A stretch of 47,027 nt of DNA from an uncultured Bacteroidales bacterium (GCA_946187865.1 CAMHST010000014.1:1-47027); one strand, 5' to 3'; shown: positions 33,027 to 42,169, counted from the first letter of the stretch. Translations and numbers: made by a program. The notes: generated by a model not told the origin, from the sequence alone.

Positions 33027-34192
33027 ATTTTCAGTTTAATGCCTGCCTTGGTCAGTCCCCAGGCGCAGCCGATATACACGGCGGCCATCAGGACGCATTT
33101 TCCTACACCCACCCAGCCTGTGAGCCAGGGAGCGATGGTGGGGTTGACAAAGATCCAAAGGGAAATGAACAGGTAGGGGATCATATACACGGTCAGGGTG
33201 GCCGTCCCCGCAGGAGAAAGGGGTTTGAACCAGCCGGTCCAGCCCCTTCTTTCCATATAGCGCAGCACCGTGTACAGGGCTACCGACAGGGAAGACACAA
33301 ACAGGCACCAGGGAAGGGTTCCCAGGTTTTTGGAAACAATCCATCCGGTGTGGGCGGCCATGCCCAGAACCAGCAAAACGGCGGCTGCGGCAAGCCCCAG
33401 GCCGATCCGCTGGGACACCGGCCTGTCGGCCAGATACCAGTCCGCCAAGGTGAGCATCATTCCGCCCAGTCCCATGATGGCGCCGTAGCCTTTCCCCAGC
33501 TGCAGGGCTGCGGCCAAATCGGCCACGGCATTGGCTCCGATGAACGTTCCGCCGTCCCGCATGGGAATAACCGTCAGGTTCACCAGGCAAATGACGGCCC
33601 ATACCAGGGGGATGATCCATTTCCTCTTGTCCCGGCAAAGCAGGTAGGTGATGGCGCAGAACAGGTACATCCAGCCGATCTGCCCCAGGATGCCCCACCA
33701 GAGGCCTTCAAAGAGGGCCCCGTCGGCAGACCTGTAAACCAGGGCCAGGCCGGCGAGCAGGACACCTCCGGTGAGTTTGAACCATCGGGCGGGTTTCCAG
33801 TCTTTGGGATACTGGTTCCAGACCAGGAAGAATCCGATGACCATCATCAGGACCCAGAGGCCTCTGCTGCCCACCATCTCCCGGGACTCCTGATTGCAGA
33901 TAAACGCGCCCATCACCAGCAGGGCGAACGTCCGGCTGACAATGTGGCGGAGCGTGCTTTCCGTGCTGTATCCTTTGGCTATGCGGCGCTCCAGTGCGTA
34001 GGGGATGGACATGCCCATGGCGAAAAGGAACATGGGAAAGACGATGTCGGACAGGCCCATGCCGTCTTCCATCGTGTCGAAATGCTCCAGGAAGTGCGGT
34101 ACGTTGAATACTTTCCAGAATTCGTTCACGAAAACCATCAGGACCATGGTCAGGCCCCGGAAAATGTCTATGGCTAAATTACGTTTCTGCAT
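33023..34192 (-). CDS. NagX/HGSNAT-like membrane acyltransferase (DUF5009 type)
   Basis: Polytopic inner-membrane protein related to heparan-alpha-glucosaminide N-acetyltransferase and to NagX, a member of several GlcNAc-use clusters. The 389 residues have about 10-11 spans. The family mark is the N-terminal RGLTMVLMVFVNEFW (13-27) followed by SDIVFPMFLFAMGMSIPYAL, and a His between them (LEHFDTMEDGMGLSD) where human HGSNAT has its active His. The likely reaction is acetyl transfer from cytoplasmic acetyl-CoA to a glucosamine on the other face. Last gene of the leftward parE operon but adjacent to the glycan locus. Exact role not provable from sequence. Confidence 0.84.
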   Translation of the reverse strand: MQKRNLAIDIFRGLTMVLMVFVNEFWKVFNVPHFLEHFDTMEDGMGLSDIVFPMFLFAMGMSIPYALERRIAKGYSTESTLRHIVSRTFALLVMGAFICNQESREMVGSRGLWVLMMVIGFFLVWNQYPKDWKPARWFKLTGGVLLAGLALVYRSADGALFEGLWWGILGQIGWMYLFCAITYLLCRDKRKWIIPLVWAVICLVNLTVIPMRDGGTFIGANAVADLAAALQLGKGYGAIMGLGGMMLTLADWYLADRPVSQRIGLGLAAAAVLLVLGMAAHTGWIVSKNLGTLPWCLFVSSLSVALYTVLRYMERRGWTGWFKPLSPAGTATLTVYMIPYLFISLWIFVNPTIAPWLTGWVGVGKCVLMAAVYIGCAWGLTKAGIKLKI

Positions 34193-34212
34193 GTCGGGAA
34201 GATTGTATCGGG

Positions 34213-35721
34213 TTATTCAGGAAGATTGACCCAGGTTTCATTGGCCCAGCCTACGGAGCGTCCCGTGCCCCGGACCTCGCCGCGGATGCCTTTTTCCTGC
34301 AGTTCCCGGAAGCCGGGGTCTGTGGGTTTCAGGTCCAGGAAGGGGAGCTGATAGCAGCCGTGGTCCAGCAGTACCGTCTGCACTTCCCGGACCGGGACTT
34401 CGGAGGGATGTCGGCCGCTTTTGACGGCCAGGGCGGCCAGGGCGCCGGCTGCTTGCCCCAGTTCCATCACCACGGGCTGCAGGCGCGTACCGCCGTTCAT
34501 TTCCCAGCTGGTGGAGATGGCTTTGTCGGCCACCAGGAAGTCTTCTGTCCGGACAGGGATCAGCACGCCGAGCGGCACGCTGAACGAGGGAATCGAGCCG
34601 AACCAGAGATGGCTGAGCTCTTCTCTGCGGGGATTCTGGACGTGATGATGATCTACGGGGTAGTCGCCTACCGCTACGGCCCGCTGATACAGGTCGAAGT
34701 CGTAGGGGTTTTTGGCCGCTTCCACTGTCATTGTGTCGCGTCCGGCTATGCGGCGGGCTTCCCGCCAGTAGGGGAAGAAGGGGAGTCCGTCCGGGGTGGG
34801 ATAGACATCGTCGGCAATGCCCAGGTTCTTGTAACCCAGTTCGTTCTGAAGGAAATAGATGAACCCCAGCGTGCGCAGCCTGGCCTTCTGTACCACCTGA
34901 TCGCGCTGCTCGGGGCTCATATCCAGATATTCGGCGAAATAGTCGTTGGCGCACACTGGCCAGTTCAGCATCAGGTATCCGTCCGGCAGGCGGCCGTAAG
35001 AGAGCATCATCTCCGGACTCCAGAGCTGCTGCCCGTACGGATTGAAACCGTCCCGGTTGTCGGCCAGGGGATTGTCGCAGCAGTTGCGGTACAGCTGCCT
35101 GTCGTAGCCCTCCGGCTTTTCCATGGGGACGTCGTGGTCGTAAAATTTCAAGGTGGCGACATAGGTGAAATCCTGTGCCGACACGCGGTCTTCCAGGGCT
35201 TCGCAGCCTACGGCTTCGGCCACATCGCCCAGTTCCGTCCCGTCGATCAGGATCCGGGCGTTCACCTTCTTCCCGCCGGCAAGGGTCAGTTTCCACCCTT
35301 TTTCCTTCCCGGGTACGATGCGTGCCACGCTACTTTCCATCTGGAGCGCAACGCCGGCTTCATCGGCCATGTTCCGGAGAATCTGCGCCCCTATGCGGGG
35401 ATTGAACAGGATGTTGGACACCCAGCCCGACTTCAGGGCCTCGTAGCCGCCGTAGCGGGCTGCAAGGGAGTCTGTGAACTCCCCGAACAAGCCGCCGCGG
35501 AGCTTGTAATTGCCGTCAATGGCGCTCACTCCTGCGCTGGTGAGCATGCCGCCCAGCCAGGGCGTCTGCTCCACGATCAGGGCTTTTGCGCCGCCCCGTG
35601 CCGCTTCGATGGCAGCCATCGTCCCTCCGGCACCGCCGCCTACCACTACCACGTCGTAGGTTTGGGTGCAAGAAAGGGCTGTGGCAAGTGCCAGCAGCCC
35701 GGTCAGAAGGTGTTTATTCAT
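34213..35721 (-). CDS. Exported FAD-dependent oxidoreductase
   Basis: FAD_oxidored-type enzyme (pfam12831-like) with a lipoprotein signal (MNKHLLTGLLALATALSC, Cys18). The Rossmann loop is GGGAGG (28-33) in VVVVGGGAGGTMAAIEAARGG, followed by WLGGMLTSAGVSAIDGN and, later, LIDGTELGDVAEAVG, both usual in this family; the C-terminal part has GLAAA-like FAD contacts (GQAAGALAALAVKSG). Such exported oxidases are common near Bacteroidota glycan loci but their substrates are rarely known. Its start overlaps the end of the acyl-CoA synthetase gene by 8 bases and it ends 20 bases before the NagX-like gene. Length 502 residues is normal. Confidence 0.84.
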   Translation of the reverse strand: MNKHLLTGLLALATALSCTQTYDVVVVGGGAGGTMAAIEAARGGAKALIVEQTPWLGGMLTSAGVSAIDGNYKLRGGLFGEFTDSLAARYGGYEALKSGWVSNILFNPRIGAQILRNMADEAGVALQMESSVARIVPGKEKGWKLTLAGGKKVNARILIDGTELGDVAEAVGCEALEDRVSAQDFTYVATLKFYDHDVPMEKPEGYDRQLYRNCCDNPLADNRDGFNPYGQQLWSPEMMLSYGRLPDGYLMLNWPVCANDYFAEYLDMSPEQRDQVVQKARLRTLGFIYFLQNELGYKNLGIADDVYPTPDGLPFFPYWREARRIAGRDTMTVEAAKNPYDFDLYQRAVAVGDYPVDHHHVQNPRREELSHLWFGSIPSFSVPLGVLIPVRTEDFLVADKAISTSWEMNGGTRLQPVVMELGQAAGALAALAVKSGRHPSEVPVREVQTVLLDHGCYQLPFLDLKPTDPGFRELQEKGIRGEVRGTGRSVGWANETWVNLPE

Positions 35722-37435
35722 GTTTCTGGGATTCTTCGTCGGTGTTGGTCTTCTCCGGCTCGTCGCCGTGGGAGTCCTTGTACTTGAAGCGCCTGATTTT
35801 CTGGGTGGCGGTTTTCTCGAAGGGCTCTTTCATGGCGTCCACTTCTCCGATCTTGGAGTTCTTGCCCACCGTCTTGTTCACCCATTCCAGGACGGCTTTC
35901 TTCCGGTTCTCCAGTTCTTCGAAGAACTTGTCTTCGTAGGCCTGGTCCCAGTTCAGGGCATTGTCCTGGAACTTCACCAGGGCCACCAGTTTGCCGTCCC
36001 GCTCCATGACCAGGGATTCTTCCACGCCTTCGATGTTGTTGATCACCTGCTCGATCTCTTCCGGGTAGATGTTCTCTCCGGAAGGTCCCAGGATGGTGTT
36101 GTTCAGTCGGCCTTTGATGTAATAATGGCCGTCCTTGTCCATGCAGGCGACATCGTTGGTGTGAAACCATCCTTCGTCGTCCAGAACCTGCAGCGTGCGT
36201 TCCGGGTCCTTGTAGTAGCCCAGCATGACATTGTCTCCCCGGACCACGATTTCTCCTTCGCCGGTGGCGGGGTTTACATTGTCCAGGCGGATATCCACTT
36301 TGTATGATGCTACACCGATGGAGCCTACCCGCTTGGGTTTTTTCACCATTACGTTGCACACCAGCGGAGACGTTTCCGTAAGGCCGTAGCCCACTGCATA
36401 GGGGAAATGGCATTCTTTCAGGAACTGCTCGATGGTGGGATCCAGTTTGGCCCCGCCCACGCCGAAGAAGGTGAGCTTGCCGCCGAAGGTGCTGATGATG
36501 CGCCGGCCGATGAACCAGTGCAAGACCCGGGGAATGTGTTTGTCGGCCCAGGAGAGGACGCGGCTTTTCTGGATGGTGGGCCATACACTGTTCTTGACCA
36601 CTTTTTCGATAATCAGCGGGACCGAGCAGATGATGGTGGGCTTTACCTTTTTCATGGCTGGAATCAGTACGGCCGGGGCAGCCGGTTTCTGAAGTGTGAA
36701 GCAGGTAGCCCCCACATAGAAGGAGTAGAGTGTAGACACATTCATCTCATACACGTGGGCGGCCGGAAGGATGCTCAGGAACCGGTCTTTTTTGAATGCG
36801 GGCTCAGCCTTGAAAGAAGCTGCCAGGTTGGAACAGATGTTCCGATGGCTGAGCATGACGCCTTTGGCTTTTCCGGTGGTGCCGGAAGTGTAGATGATGG
36901 CGGCAAGGTCGTCCGGCTGAGGGTCTTTTACCCAACCGTTGCACTTGAAATCTTCCTTGTCTTTTTTCAGGAATTCGAAGGTTTCAATGTCTATGACCAG
37001 CGTGAGCTTCTTGCGGCATTCATCGCTCAGTTTCCCCATCATGCGCTGGGAAATGAACAGGACCTTTGATTCCGAGTGGGTAAGGATATTGGTGACCTCG
37101 TTTTGGGAAACGTCCGCCAGCATGGGGACAACGATGCGGCCGTATGCCGTCGTGGCGAAAAAAGCGACGACCCAGTTGGGCATGTTCTGTGACAGGATAG
37201 CCACCCGGTCTCCGTGTTTGATTCCAAAGCGGGACAGACGCTGGGACAGGCGCTCTACTTTGGTGCGGAATTCGGCGTAGGTGTATTTCTGGCCGCCGTC
37301 CACATACTGGTAGGCGATGCGTTTTGAATAATTGGTGGTAGCGTAGTCAAAAACCTTATGAAGGGTGGTGCAGAACTGTTCGCGACGGCGATACTTGCGC
37401 CAGGGTTTATACGGGCTCTTGATTCTCTTTGCCAT
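35714..37435 (-). CDS. AMP-dependent acyl-CoA synthetase (long-chain type)
   Basis: Activates a fatty acid through an acyl-adenylate to an acyl-CoA or acyl-ACP. The 573 residues have motif A1 IIYTSGTTGKAKGVMLSHRN (about 180-199), the GYGLTETSP motif (near 335-345), the Asp in GWFHTNDVACMDKDG and the YIKGRLNNTILGPSGENIYP stretch with the conserved Arg and Gly residues, as well as the C-terminal swinging domain. A basic N-terminus (MAKRIKSPYKPWRKYRRRE) is unusual and may bind membrane. Placed between a 1-acylglycerol-phosphate-type acyltransferase gene (35 bases upstream) and the oxidoreductase, so likely a lipid recycling pair. Confidence 0.92.
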   Translation of the reverse strand: MAKRIKSPYKPWRKYRRREQFCTTLHKVFDYATTNYSKRIAYQYVDGGQKYTYAEFRTKVERLSQRLSRFGIKHGDRVAILSQNMPNWVVAFFATTAYGRIVVPMLADVSQNEVTNILTHSESKVLFISQRMMGKLSDECRKKLTLVIDIETFEFLKKDKEDFKCNGWVKDPQPDDLAAIIYTSGTTGKAKGVMLSHRNICSNLAASFKAEPAFKKDRFLSILPAAHVYEMNVSTLYSFYVGATCFTLQKPAAPAVLIPAMKKVKPTIICSVPLIIEKVVKNSVWPTIQKSRVLSWADKHIPRVLHWFIGRRIISTFGGKLTFFGVGGAKLDPTIEQFLKECHFPYAVGYGLTETSPLVCNVMVKKPKRVGSIGVASYKVDIRLDNVNPATGEGEIVVRGDNVMLGYYKDPERTLQVLDDEGWFHTNDVACMDKDGHYYIKGRLNNTILGPSGENIYPEEIEQVINNIEGVEESLVMERDGKLVALVKFQDNALNWDQAYEDKFFEELENRKKAVLEWVNKTVGKNSKIGEVDAMKEPFEKTATQKIRRFKYKDSHGDEPEKTNTDEESQKHE

Positions 37436-37470
37436 ATGATTGTGCTGGATTTAGGAGGAAGGGACTTGTT

Positions 37471-38061
37471 TTACGGAACGATAAACTGGTCTTTGTGCAG
37501 CCCTTGGATGCCCATGGGCCGGTAGTGATCATAGATACGCTGCATATCTGCCTTGGGGTCTTCCGTGAGTTGGAAGGGTTCTCCCACGCTGATCTGTTTC
37601 CGGCCCCAGTCGTAATAGCCCAGGTACACGGTGGCTCCGGTTTCGCGGGCAATCAGGTGATACCCGCTCTTCCAGTTTTTAGTGGCCTTGCGGGTGCCTT
37701 CCGGCGCAATGGCCAGGTGGAATTCCGGTACTTCCTCCATGACGCTGATCAGGCTCTTGACCAGGGTGCTGGCCGACTTACGCTCCACGGGAACAGCCCC
37801 GCAGGCGCGCAGGATGGGCCCCAGCGGCCAGAAGAAGAACTCTTTCTTGATCATGATATGGGCGACTATCCCATATTGGGTATAAAAAAGGTAAGATACC
37901 AGAAAATCCCAGACGGTGGTATGCGGAACGCCGAGCACAATGGCCTTGGGCTCTTTCATGGGCCCGCCAACGCTCTTCCATCCCATTTTCCGGAGCAACC
38001 AGCCGCAGAATTTCGCCCAGCCGGGACTCACTTTGGTCTTGATCTTTAATTTCTTTTCCAT
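37471..38061 (-). CDS. PlsC-like 1-acyl-sn-glycerol-phosphate acyltransferase
   Basis: Small lysophospholipid-type acyltransferase (196 residues). The start MEKKLKIKTKVSPGWAKF at 38061 is chosen, 2 bases after the parE stop; the same frame stays open further upstream, but that part only shadows parE. Motif I is HTTVWD (47-52, HX4D) and motif III is PEGTR (120-124). It is shorter than PlsC of E. coli (245) and lacks a clear N-terminal membrane span. It acts with the acyl-CoA synthetase downstream. Substrate not resolved. Confidence 0.85.
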   Translation of the reverse strand: MEKKLKIKTKVSPGWAKFCGWLLRKMGWKSVGGPMKEPKAIVLGVPHTTVWDFLVSYLFYTQYGIVAHIMIKKEFFFWPLGPILRACGAVPVERKSASTLVKSLISVMEEVPEFHLAIAPEGTRKATKNWKSGYHLIARETGATVYLGYYDWGRKQISVGEPFQLTEDPKADMQRIYDHYRPMGIQGLHKDQFIVP

Positions 38062-38063
38062 AG

Positions 38064-39974
38064 TTAAATGTTTACGTCTTCCAGTTCCTTCTCGCTGCGG
38101 AGATTGTCCATGATAAAGTGCTGGCGTTCGTAGGTGTTGATTCCCATGTAAAACTCCATGATATCCTGGATGGACTCTTCGTCGGCAAGTTTCACGGTGT
38201 CCAGGCGCATGTTTTCGCCGATGAAATCCACGAATTCGTCGGAGGAAATCTCTCCGAGGCCCTTGAAGCGGGTAATCTCCACGCCGGTCTTGAGTTCCTT
38301 CACGGCCTTGTCCCGCTCTTCGATGGTGTAGCAATACCGGCGGTCTTTCTTGTTGTGTACGCGGAACAGGGGAGTCTGCAGGATAAAGACGTGCCCGCGG
38401 CGGATCAGTTCCGGGTAATATTTCATCAGGAAGGTGAGCACCAGCATGCGGATGTGCATGCCGTCATCGTCGGCATCGGTGGCAACGATGATGTTGTTGT
38501 AACGCAGGTTGTCCAGGTCTTCTTCCACGCCCAGGGCGGCGATCAGGAGGTTGAGTTCCTCGTTTTCCGCCACTTTCTTGCGGCCTTCCTTGAAGCAGTT
38601 GATGGGTTTGCCCCGCAGGGAGAAGACCGCCTGGTTGTTGGCGTTGCGGACCTTGGTGATGGTTCCCGAGGCGGAGTCTCCCTCCGTGATGAAGATAGAG
38701 GTTTTCTCGCGTTCGTCTTCATGGCCCTTGGGAAACTTGTTGTCCGAGAAATGATACCGGCAGTCCCGCAGCTTGCGGTTGTACACGGCCGTTTTCTTGG
38801 CCCTTTCCCGGGTCTTCTTCTGCACGCCGGCTATCTCTTCCCGCTCTGCCTGGGAGGCTTTGATCTTGTCTTCGATCGTGGGGACGATGTCCATGTGCAT
38901 GTGCAGGTAATTGTCCAGGTTCTTGCTCACGAAGTCGTTCACGAAGGTGCGGATGGTGGGACCGCGGTCCGTGGTGGCCGTCCCGTCCGGCGCCTTCACC
39001 TGTTTTTCCCACATGTAGGTGGATCCCAGCTTGGTTTTGGTCTGGCCCTCGAAGATGGGCTCCTGGATTTGGATGGAAATGGCGCCGACAATGCCTTGCC
39101 GGATGTCTTCCGGTTTATAGTCTTTCTTGAAGAAATCCTTGAATGTCTTGGCGATGGCCTCCCGGTATGCGGCCAGGTGCGTACCGCCGTCCCGGGTGTT
39201 CTGGCCGTTGACAAAGGTGGCGATGTTCTCTCCGTAGCTGTTGCCGTGGGTGAGGACGATCTCGATGTCTTCCCCCTCCAAGTGGATCAGCGGATACAGG
39301 GGCGTTTCGCTCATGTTCTCCGTGACCAGGTCCAGCAGGCCGTTCTCACTTTTGTAGGACTCTCCGTTGAGCACCAGCGTGAGGCCCTTTTTCAGGTAGG
39401 AGTAGTTCTTGACCATGGATTCCACGAACTCCATGTGGAAGGAGAAGTCTCCGAACATGTCCTGATCCGGGGTGAAGCGGATGAAGGTTCCGTTTTTCTC
39501 CGTGGAATCCGTAATGGCGCTTTCCTGAAGCACGCCGCGGCAGAAACGGGCGTAGGAGCACTGTCCGTCGCGGTAGGAAGCTACGTAGAAGTCTGACGAC
39601 ATGGCATTGACGGCTTTGGTGCCCACACCGTTCATGCCCACCGATTTCTTGAAGTTGGTGTCGTCGAACTTGCCGCCTGTGTTCAGTTTGGAAGTGGCGT
39701 CCACCACCTTGCCCAGCGGAATACCGCGGCCGAAGTCCCTTACGGTAACGGTGCGGTCCTCGATGGCGATGTCTATGCGCTTGCCGAATCCCATGGAAAA
39801 CTCGTCGATGGAATTGTCGATGATTTCTTTCAGCAGCACATAGATTCCGTCTCCCTGCCGGTCTCCGTTGCCCAGACGGCCGATGTACATGCCCGCCCTG
39901 CGGCGGATGTGCTCGTTCCATTCCAGGGTTTGGATGGCGTTATCGTCGTATTGGTTGTTCTTAATTTCTGCCAT
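38064..39974 (-). CDS. parE: DNA topoisomerase IV subunit B
   Basis: ATPase subunit of topoisomerase IV. The 636 residues (start MAEIKNNQYDDNAIQTLEW; a longer reading would run through the promoter) have the GHKL site: LKEIIDNSIDEF (Glu50, Asn54), DFGRGIP (80-86) and SVGMNGVGTKAVNAMS (111-126), then the transducer, the Toprim EGDSASG (about 431-437) and DADDDG (about 500-505). The N-terminal LEWNEHIRRRAGMYIGRLG is ParE-like, not GyrB-like. Shine-Dalgarno-like GGAG lies 10 bases before the ATG. First gene of the operon that ends with the NagX-like gene; no parC is near. Confidence 0.94.
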   Translation of the reverse strand: MAEIKNNQYDDNAIQTLEWNEHIRRRAGMYIGRLGNGDRQGDGIYVLLKEIIDNSIDEFSMGFGKRIDIAIEDRTVTVRDFGRGIPLGKVVDATSKLNTGGKFDDTNFKKSVGMNGVGTKAVNAMSSDFYVASYRDGQCSYARFCRGVLQESAITDSTEKNGTFIRFTPDQDMFGDFSFHMEFVESMVKNYSYLKKGLTLVLNGESYKSENGLLDLVTENMSETPLYPLIHLEGEDIEIVLTHGNSYGENIATFVNGQNTRDGGTHLAAYREAIAKTFKDFFKKDYKPEDIRQGIVGAISIQIQEPIFEGQTKTKLGSTYMWEKQVKAPDGTATTDRGPTIRTFVNDFVSKNLDNYLHMHMDIVPTIEDKIKASQAEREEIAGVQKKTRERAKKTAVYNRKLRDCRYHFSDNKFPKGHEDEREKTSIFITEGDSASGTITKVRNANNQAVFSLRGKPINCFKEGRKKVAENEELNLLIAALGVEEDLDNLRYNNIIVATDADDDGMHIRMLVLTFLMKYYPELIRRGHVFILQTPLFRVHNKKDRRYCYTIEERDKAVKELKTGVEITRFKGLGEISSDEFVDFIGENMRLDTVKLADEESIQDIMEFYMGINTYERQHFIMDNLRSEKELEDVNI

Positions 39975-39995
39975 ATATACAGTACTCCTATCTTG

Positions 39996-40027
39996 CAAAT
40001 TTAAGCAAAAGTAAGGACTTAAGCAAT
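39996..40027 (-). promoter_or_regulatory. Promoter of the parE operon
   Basis: Minus strand: ATTG (40024-40027), 20 bases, TAAATTTG (39996-40003). Predicted leader of about 15 bases. It overlaps the divergent promoter start at 40029. Confidence 0.65.
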
Positions 40028-40028
40028 T

Positions 40029-40060
40029 TTTGTGTGTTTGCACGATATTTGTTAGATTTG
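40029..40060 (+). promoter_or_regulatory. Consensus promoter of the lipoprotein gene at 40085
   Basis: TTTG (40029-40032), 20 bases, TAGATTTG (40053-40060), both perfect. Predicted leader of about 18 bases to the ATG at 40085. Confidence 0.72.
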
Positions 40061-40084
40061 CACTCGCAATTAATCGTGAAAGCT

Positions 40085-41020
40085 ATGAAACGTTTCTTTT
40101 CTCTTCTGTCAGTCCTGGTGCTCGCAGCCGCCTGCGGCAAGGTGGGCGACGGTTTTCAGAACAAGCCTGTCATCACGGGAGAAGACCCTTATTTCTCCCA
40201 GCTGGAATATGCCCCCGCCAAAGAAAGCAGCATTACGGTGAGCGCCCTTAACGGGATAGATATGGTTACGGTGTCGCTGCCCTCCGGCAATCCGGATTTC
40301 ATTACCGCCGGGGCCAGGAAAATCATCGGCATTGCGGCCAACCGCAACAGCAGCACGCTGGTGCTGGATATGATCGACGACGCCTCCGTGGCACAGGCCT
40401 TTGTCTCCGGGAGAGTGACCGCCAAGGCCGGAACTGCCATCCGGGGCAGCAAAGACCCCCTGGAGCTGAACATCACCCGGCTGGTCACCCTGCTCACCAG
40501 CGGGGAAGACCTTACCAATGCAGATGCAGTTGTGCGTTTCCAGGTGGATGTTGTGGACCAGTCGGAATACCGCACCACCCAGACCGTCAGTATCCGTGTT
40601 ACCCCGGGCCCCTCTTTCCAGTGGGAAAACAAAAACCCGGAGGTCCCCGTGTCGCTGGCCAACTATGCCCGCTTCAAGAATGTACGGGTAGTTGCGCCCG
40701 GCCGGATTGCCTCTATCCTTCTTAAGGTAGATTCTCCTTCGGCGGATTTCGTCAAATGGCTCAAGGACCGCAGTGCCGTCAATGCGGCCGGTTGTATCGA
40801 TGTCCTGTCCGGGGAATCATCCCCGCTCAAACTCTTCACCGGCTCTCCCGCCGGGCAGGAAAGCTGCGTCCTGGATTTCGAGGAAATCCTGTACAACCTG
40901 AAGATCTATGCCGACAAAGGCAACAAGGCCGCTACGCATGAGCTGCTGCTCCGCGTCACGGATGAACTGGGACGGGAATCCTCCCTGAAGATGATTTTCT
41001 GCGGCGAAGTTGGCCAATAG
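40085..41020 (+). CDS. Lipoprotein of unknown function
   Basis: I do not recognise the family. The start at 40085 (MKRFFSLLSVLVLAAAC, Cys17) gives a good lipobox; the frame is open 17 codons further up but that part holds the promoter. The 311 residues are rich in Val, Ser and Thr with the pattern of tandem beta-sandwich (Ig-like) units: one about 45-130, a second about 130-200 (TTQTVSIRVTPGP), and a third around 215-305. It is a single-gene unit between the divergent parE operon and the convergent DUF1573 gene (5 bases apart at the stops), with its own promoter. Confidence 0.75.
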   Translation: MKRFFSLLSVLVLAAACGKVGDGFQNKPVITGEDPYFSQLEYAPAKESSITVSALNGIDMVTVSLPSGNPDFITAGARKIIGIAANRNSSTLVLDMIDDASVAQAFVSGRVTAKAGTAIRGSKDPLELNITRLVTLLTSGEDLTNADAVVRFQVDVVDQSEYRTTQTVSIRVTPGPSFQWENKNPEVPVSLANYARFKNVRVVAPGRIASILLKVDSPSADFVKWLKDRSAVNAAGCIDVLSGESSPLKLFTGSPAGQESCVLDFEEILYNLKIYADKGNKAATHELLLRVTDELGRESSLKMIFCGEVGQ

Positions 41021-41025
41021 GGGGA

Positions 41026-42165
41026 TTAACGGATTTCCCCCGCCACGAAAAGATTCACCAGCGGCCTCAGCGGCGCATTGGTGGTAAGGGTGAGCATAAT
41101 GACCGTCTCGCCTTTTTCCAGTGAAGAAGTGTCCAGGGAAACCCGGACGCTTCCTTTTTTACCGGCTTCGGCGTCCTGGATGTCCAGCACCTTGAGCTGG
41201 GGGAATTCAGGGTCTGCCTTGAAGATATGGAACTTGCTTTTGCCCCGGTTGGTGCAGTTGAAAGTGATTTCTACGGGGTCTCCGGCTTTCACGATGCCGA
41301 AATTGGCCGTGCTGTTGTCGAATACGGGGATGGCGCCGTCGTTGCGCTGCTGCTCGCTCCAGCTGTCGAAATTCTCCCGGGTGGCCGCCCAGATGCTCAG
41401 GGGAGCGGCGGCCTTTTTCCCGTCAAGGACGGGCGTAGCCACATAGGTGTTCTTTCCGTAGAGGGAGGCGTCGGCGGTGATGGTAAAACTGACAGAGGCC
41501 GTGCTTCCCGCGGGAATGGGATTGGGCGACACGCTCACGCTCAGCTGCGGAGATACGTCCGTGAAATCTACCTGCAGGGGCTTTTTCCCCAGGTTGGCCA
41601 CCGTGGCCGATTCCGTAATTGTCAGGCCCTGTTTCAGCGGGTCCGAAGCTTTGAAACTGCGCGTCTTCAGACCAAAATCCCCGAGCTTTTGTGCTCCGTA
41701 GAGCTCGCTCAGGGATTTCTTTTTCTCGTGGACAACGCCTCTAAGCCGCAGGATCACCGGTTTTCGCTGCCCCGAAATATAGACGGTAAGTGTTTTGTCG
41801 AAGGGGTAGGGGCCGTCCTCGTTTTTGAATGTGGCCGATATGGTGCCGCTTTTTCCCGGCTGCAGGGGCTCCCGCGTCCAGGTTACATCCGTGCAGCCGC
41901 AGGAGGAGACCACCTCGAAGATGGCTACAGGCTCCTTCCCGTTGTTGGTCACGGTGAACGAGCAGCTCAGGGGGCCGTCCGTTACGCTGACATCGCCGAA
42001 GTCGTGGACCATTTTGTCGAAGACGACATCTCCTTCTGCCGGGGATTCGGGAAGGCCGATGGTATAGTTGGCCGCCAGTTCTACGATTGGCGCGCTATTT
42101 GCTGTCCGAGAGCCGCAAGAGATAAGGGAGGCGGCCAGAATGAATGTCCAAATCATGATTCTCAT
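41026..42165 (-). CDS. DUF1573 family lipoprotein
   Basis: Exported protein of 379 residues with the DUF1573 domain (about 45-150: DFGDVSVTDGPLSCSFTVTNNG and FEVVSSCGCTDVTWTREPL, with the typical CGCT), followed by at least one further ASH-like beta-sandwich (about 165-260, 285-379). The signal is MRIMIWTFILAASLISC with lipobox Cys17. The first ATG at 42165 lies only 4 bases after the promoter's -7 box. The next ATG (42156) would lose the only positive charge of the signal, so the first is kept. Function unknown; families like this may stick to the envelope. Confidence 0.85.
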   Translation of the reverse strand: MRIMIWTFILAASLISCGSRTANSAPIVELAANYTIGLPESPAEGDVVFDKMVHDFGDVSVTDGPLSCSFTVTNNGKEPVAIFEVVSSCGCTDVTWTREPLQPGKSGTISATFKNEDGPYPFDKTLTVYISGQRKPVILRLRGVVHEKKKSLSELYGAQKLGDFGLKTRSFKASDPLKQGLTITESATVANLGKKPLQVDFTDVSPQLSVSVSPNPIPAGSTASVSFTITADASLYGKNTYVATPVLDGKKAAAPLSIWAATRENFDSWSEQQRNDGAIPVFDNSTANFGIVKAGDPVEITFNCTNRGKSKFHIFKADPEFPQLKVLDIQDAEAGKKGSVRVSLDTSSLEKGETVIMLTLTTNAPLRPLVNLFVAGEIR

Positions 42166-42169
42166 GCTA

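Noticed and set aside
38062..38334. N-terminal extension of the PlsC-like gene
   Set aside because: It overlaps the 3' end of parE in another frame and has no family similarity.
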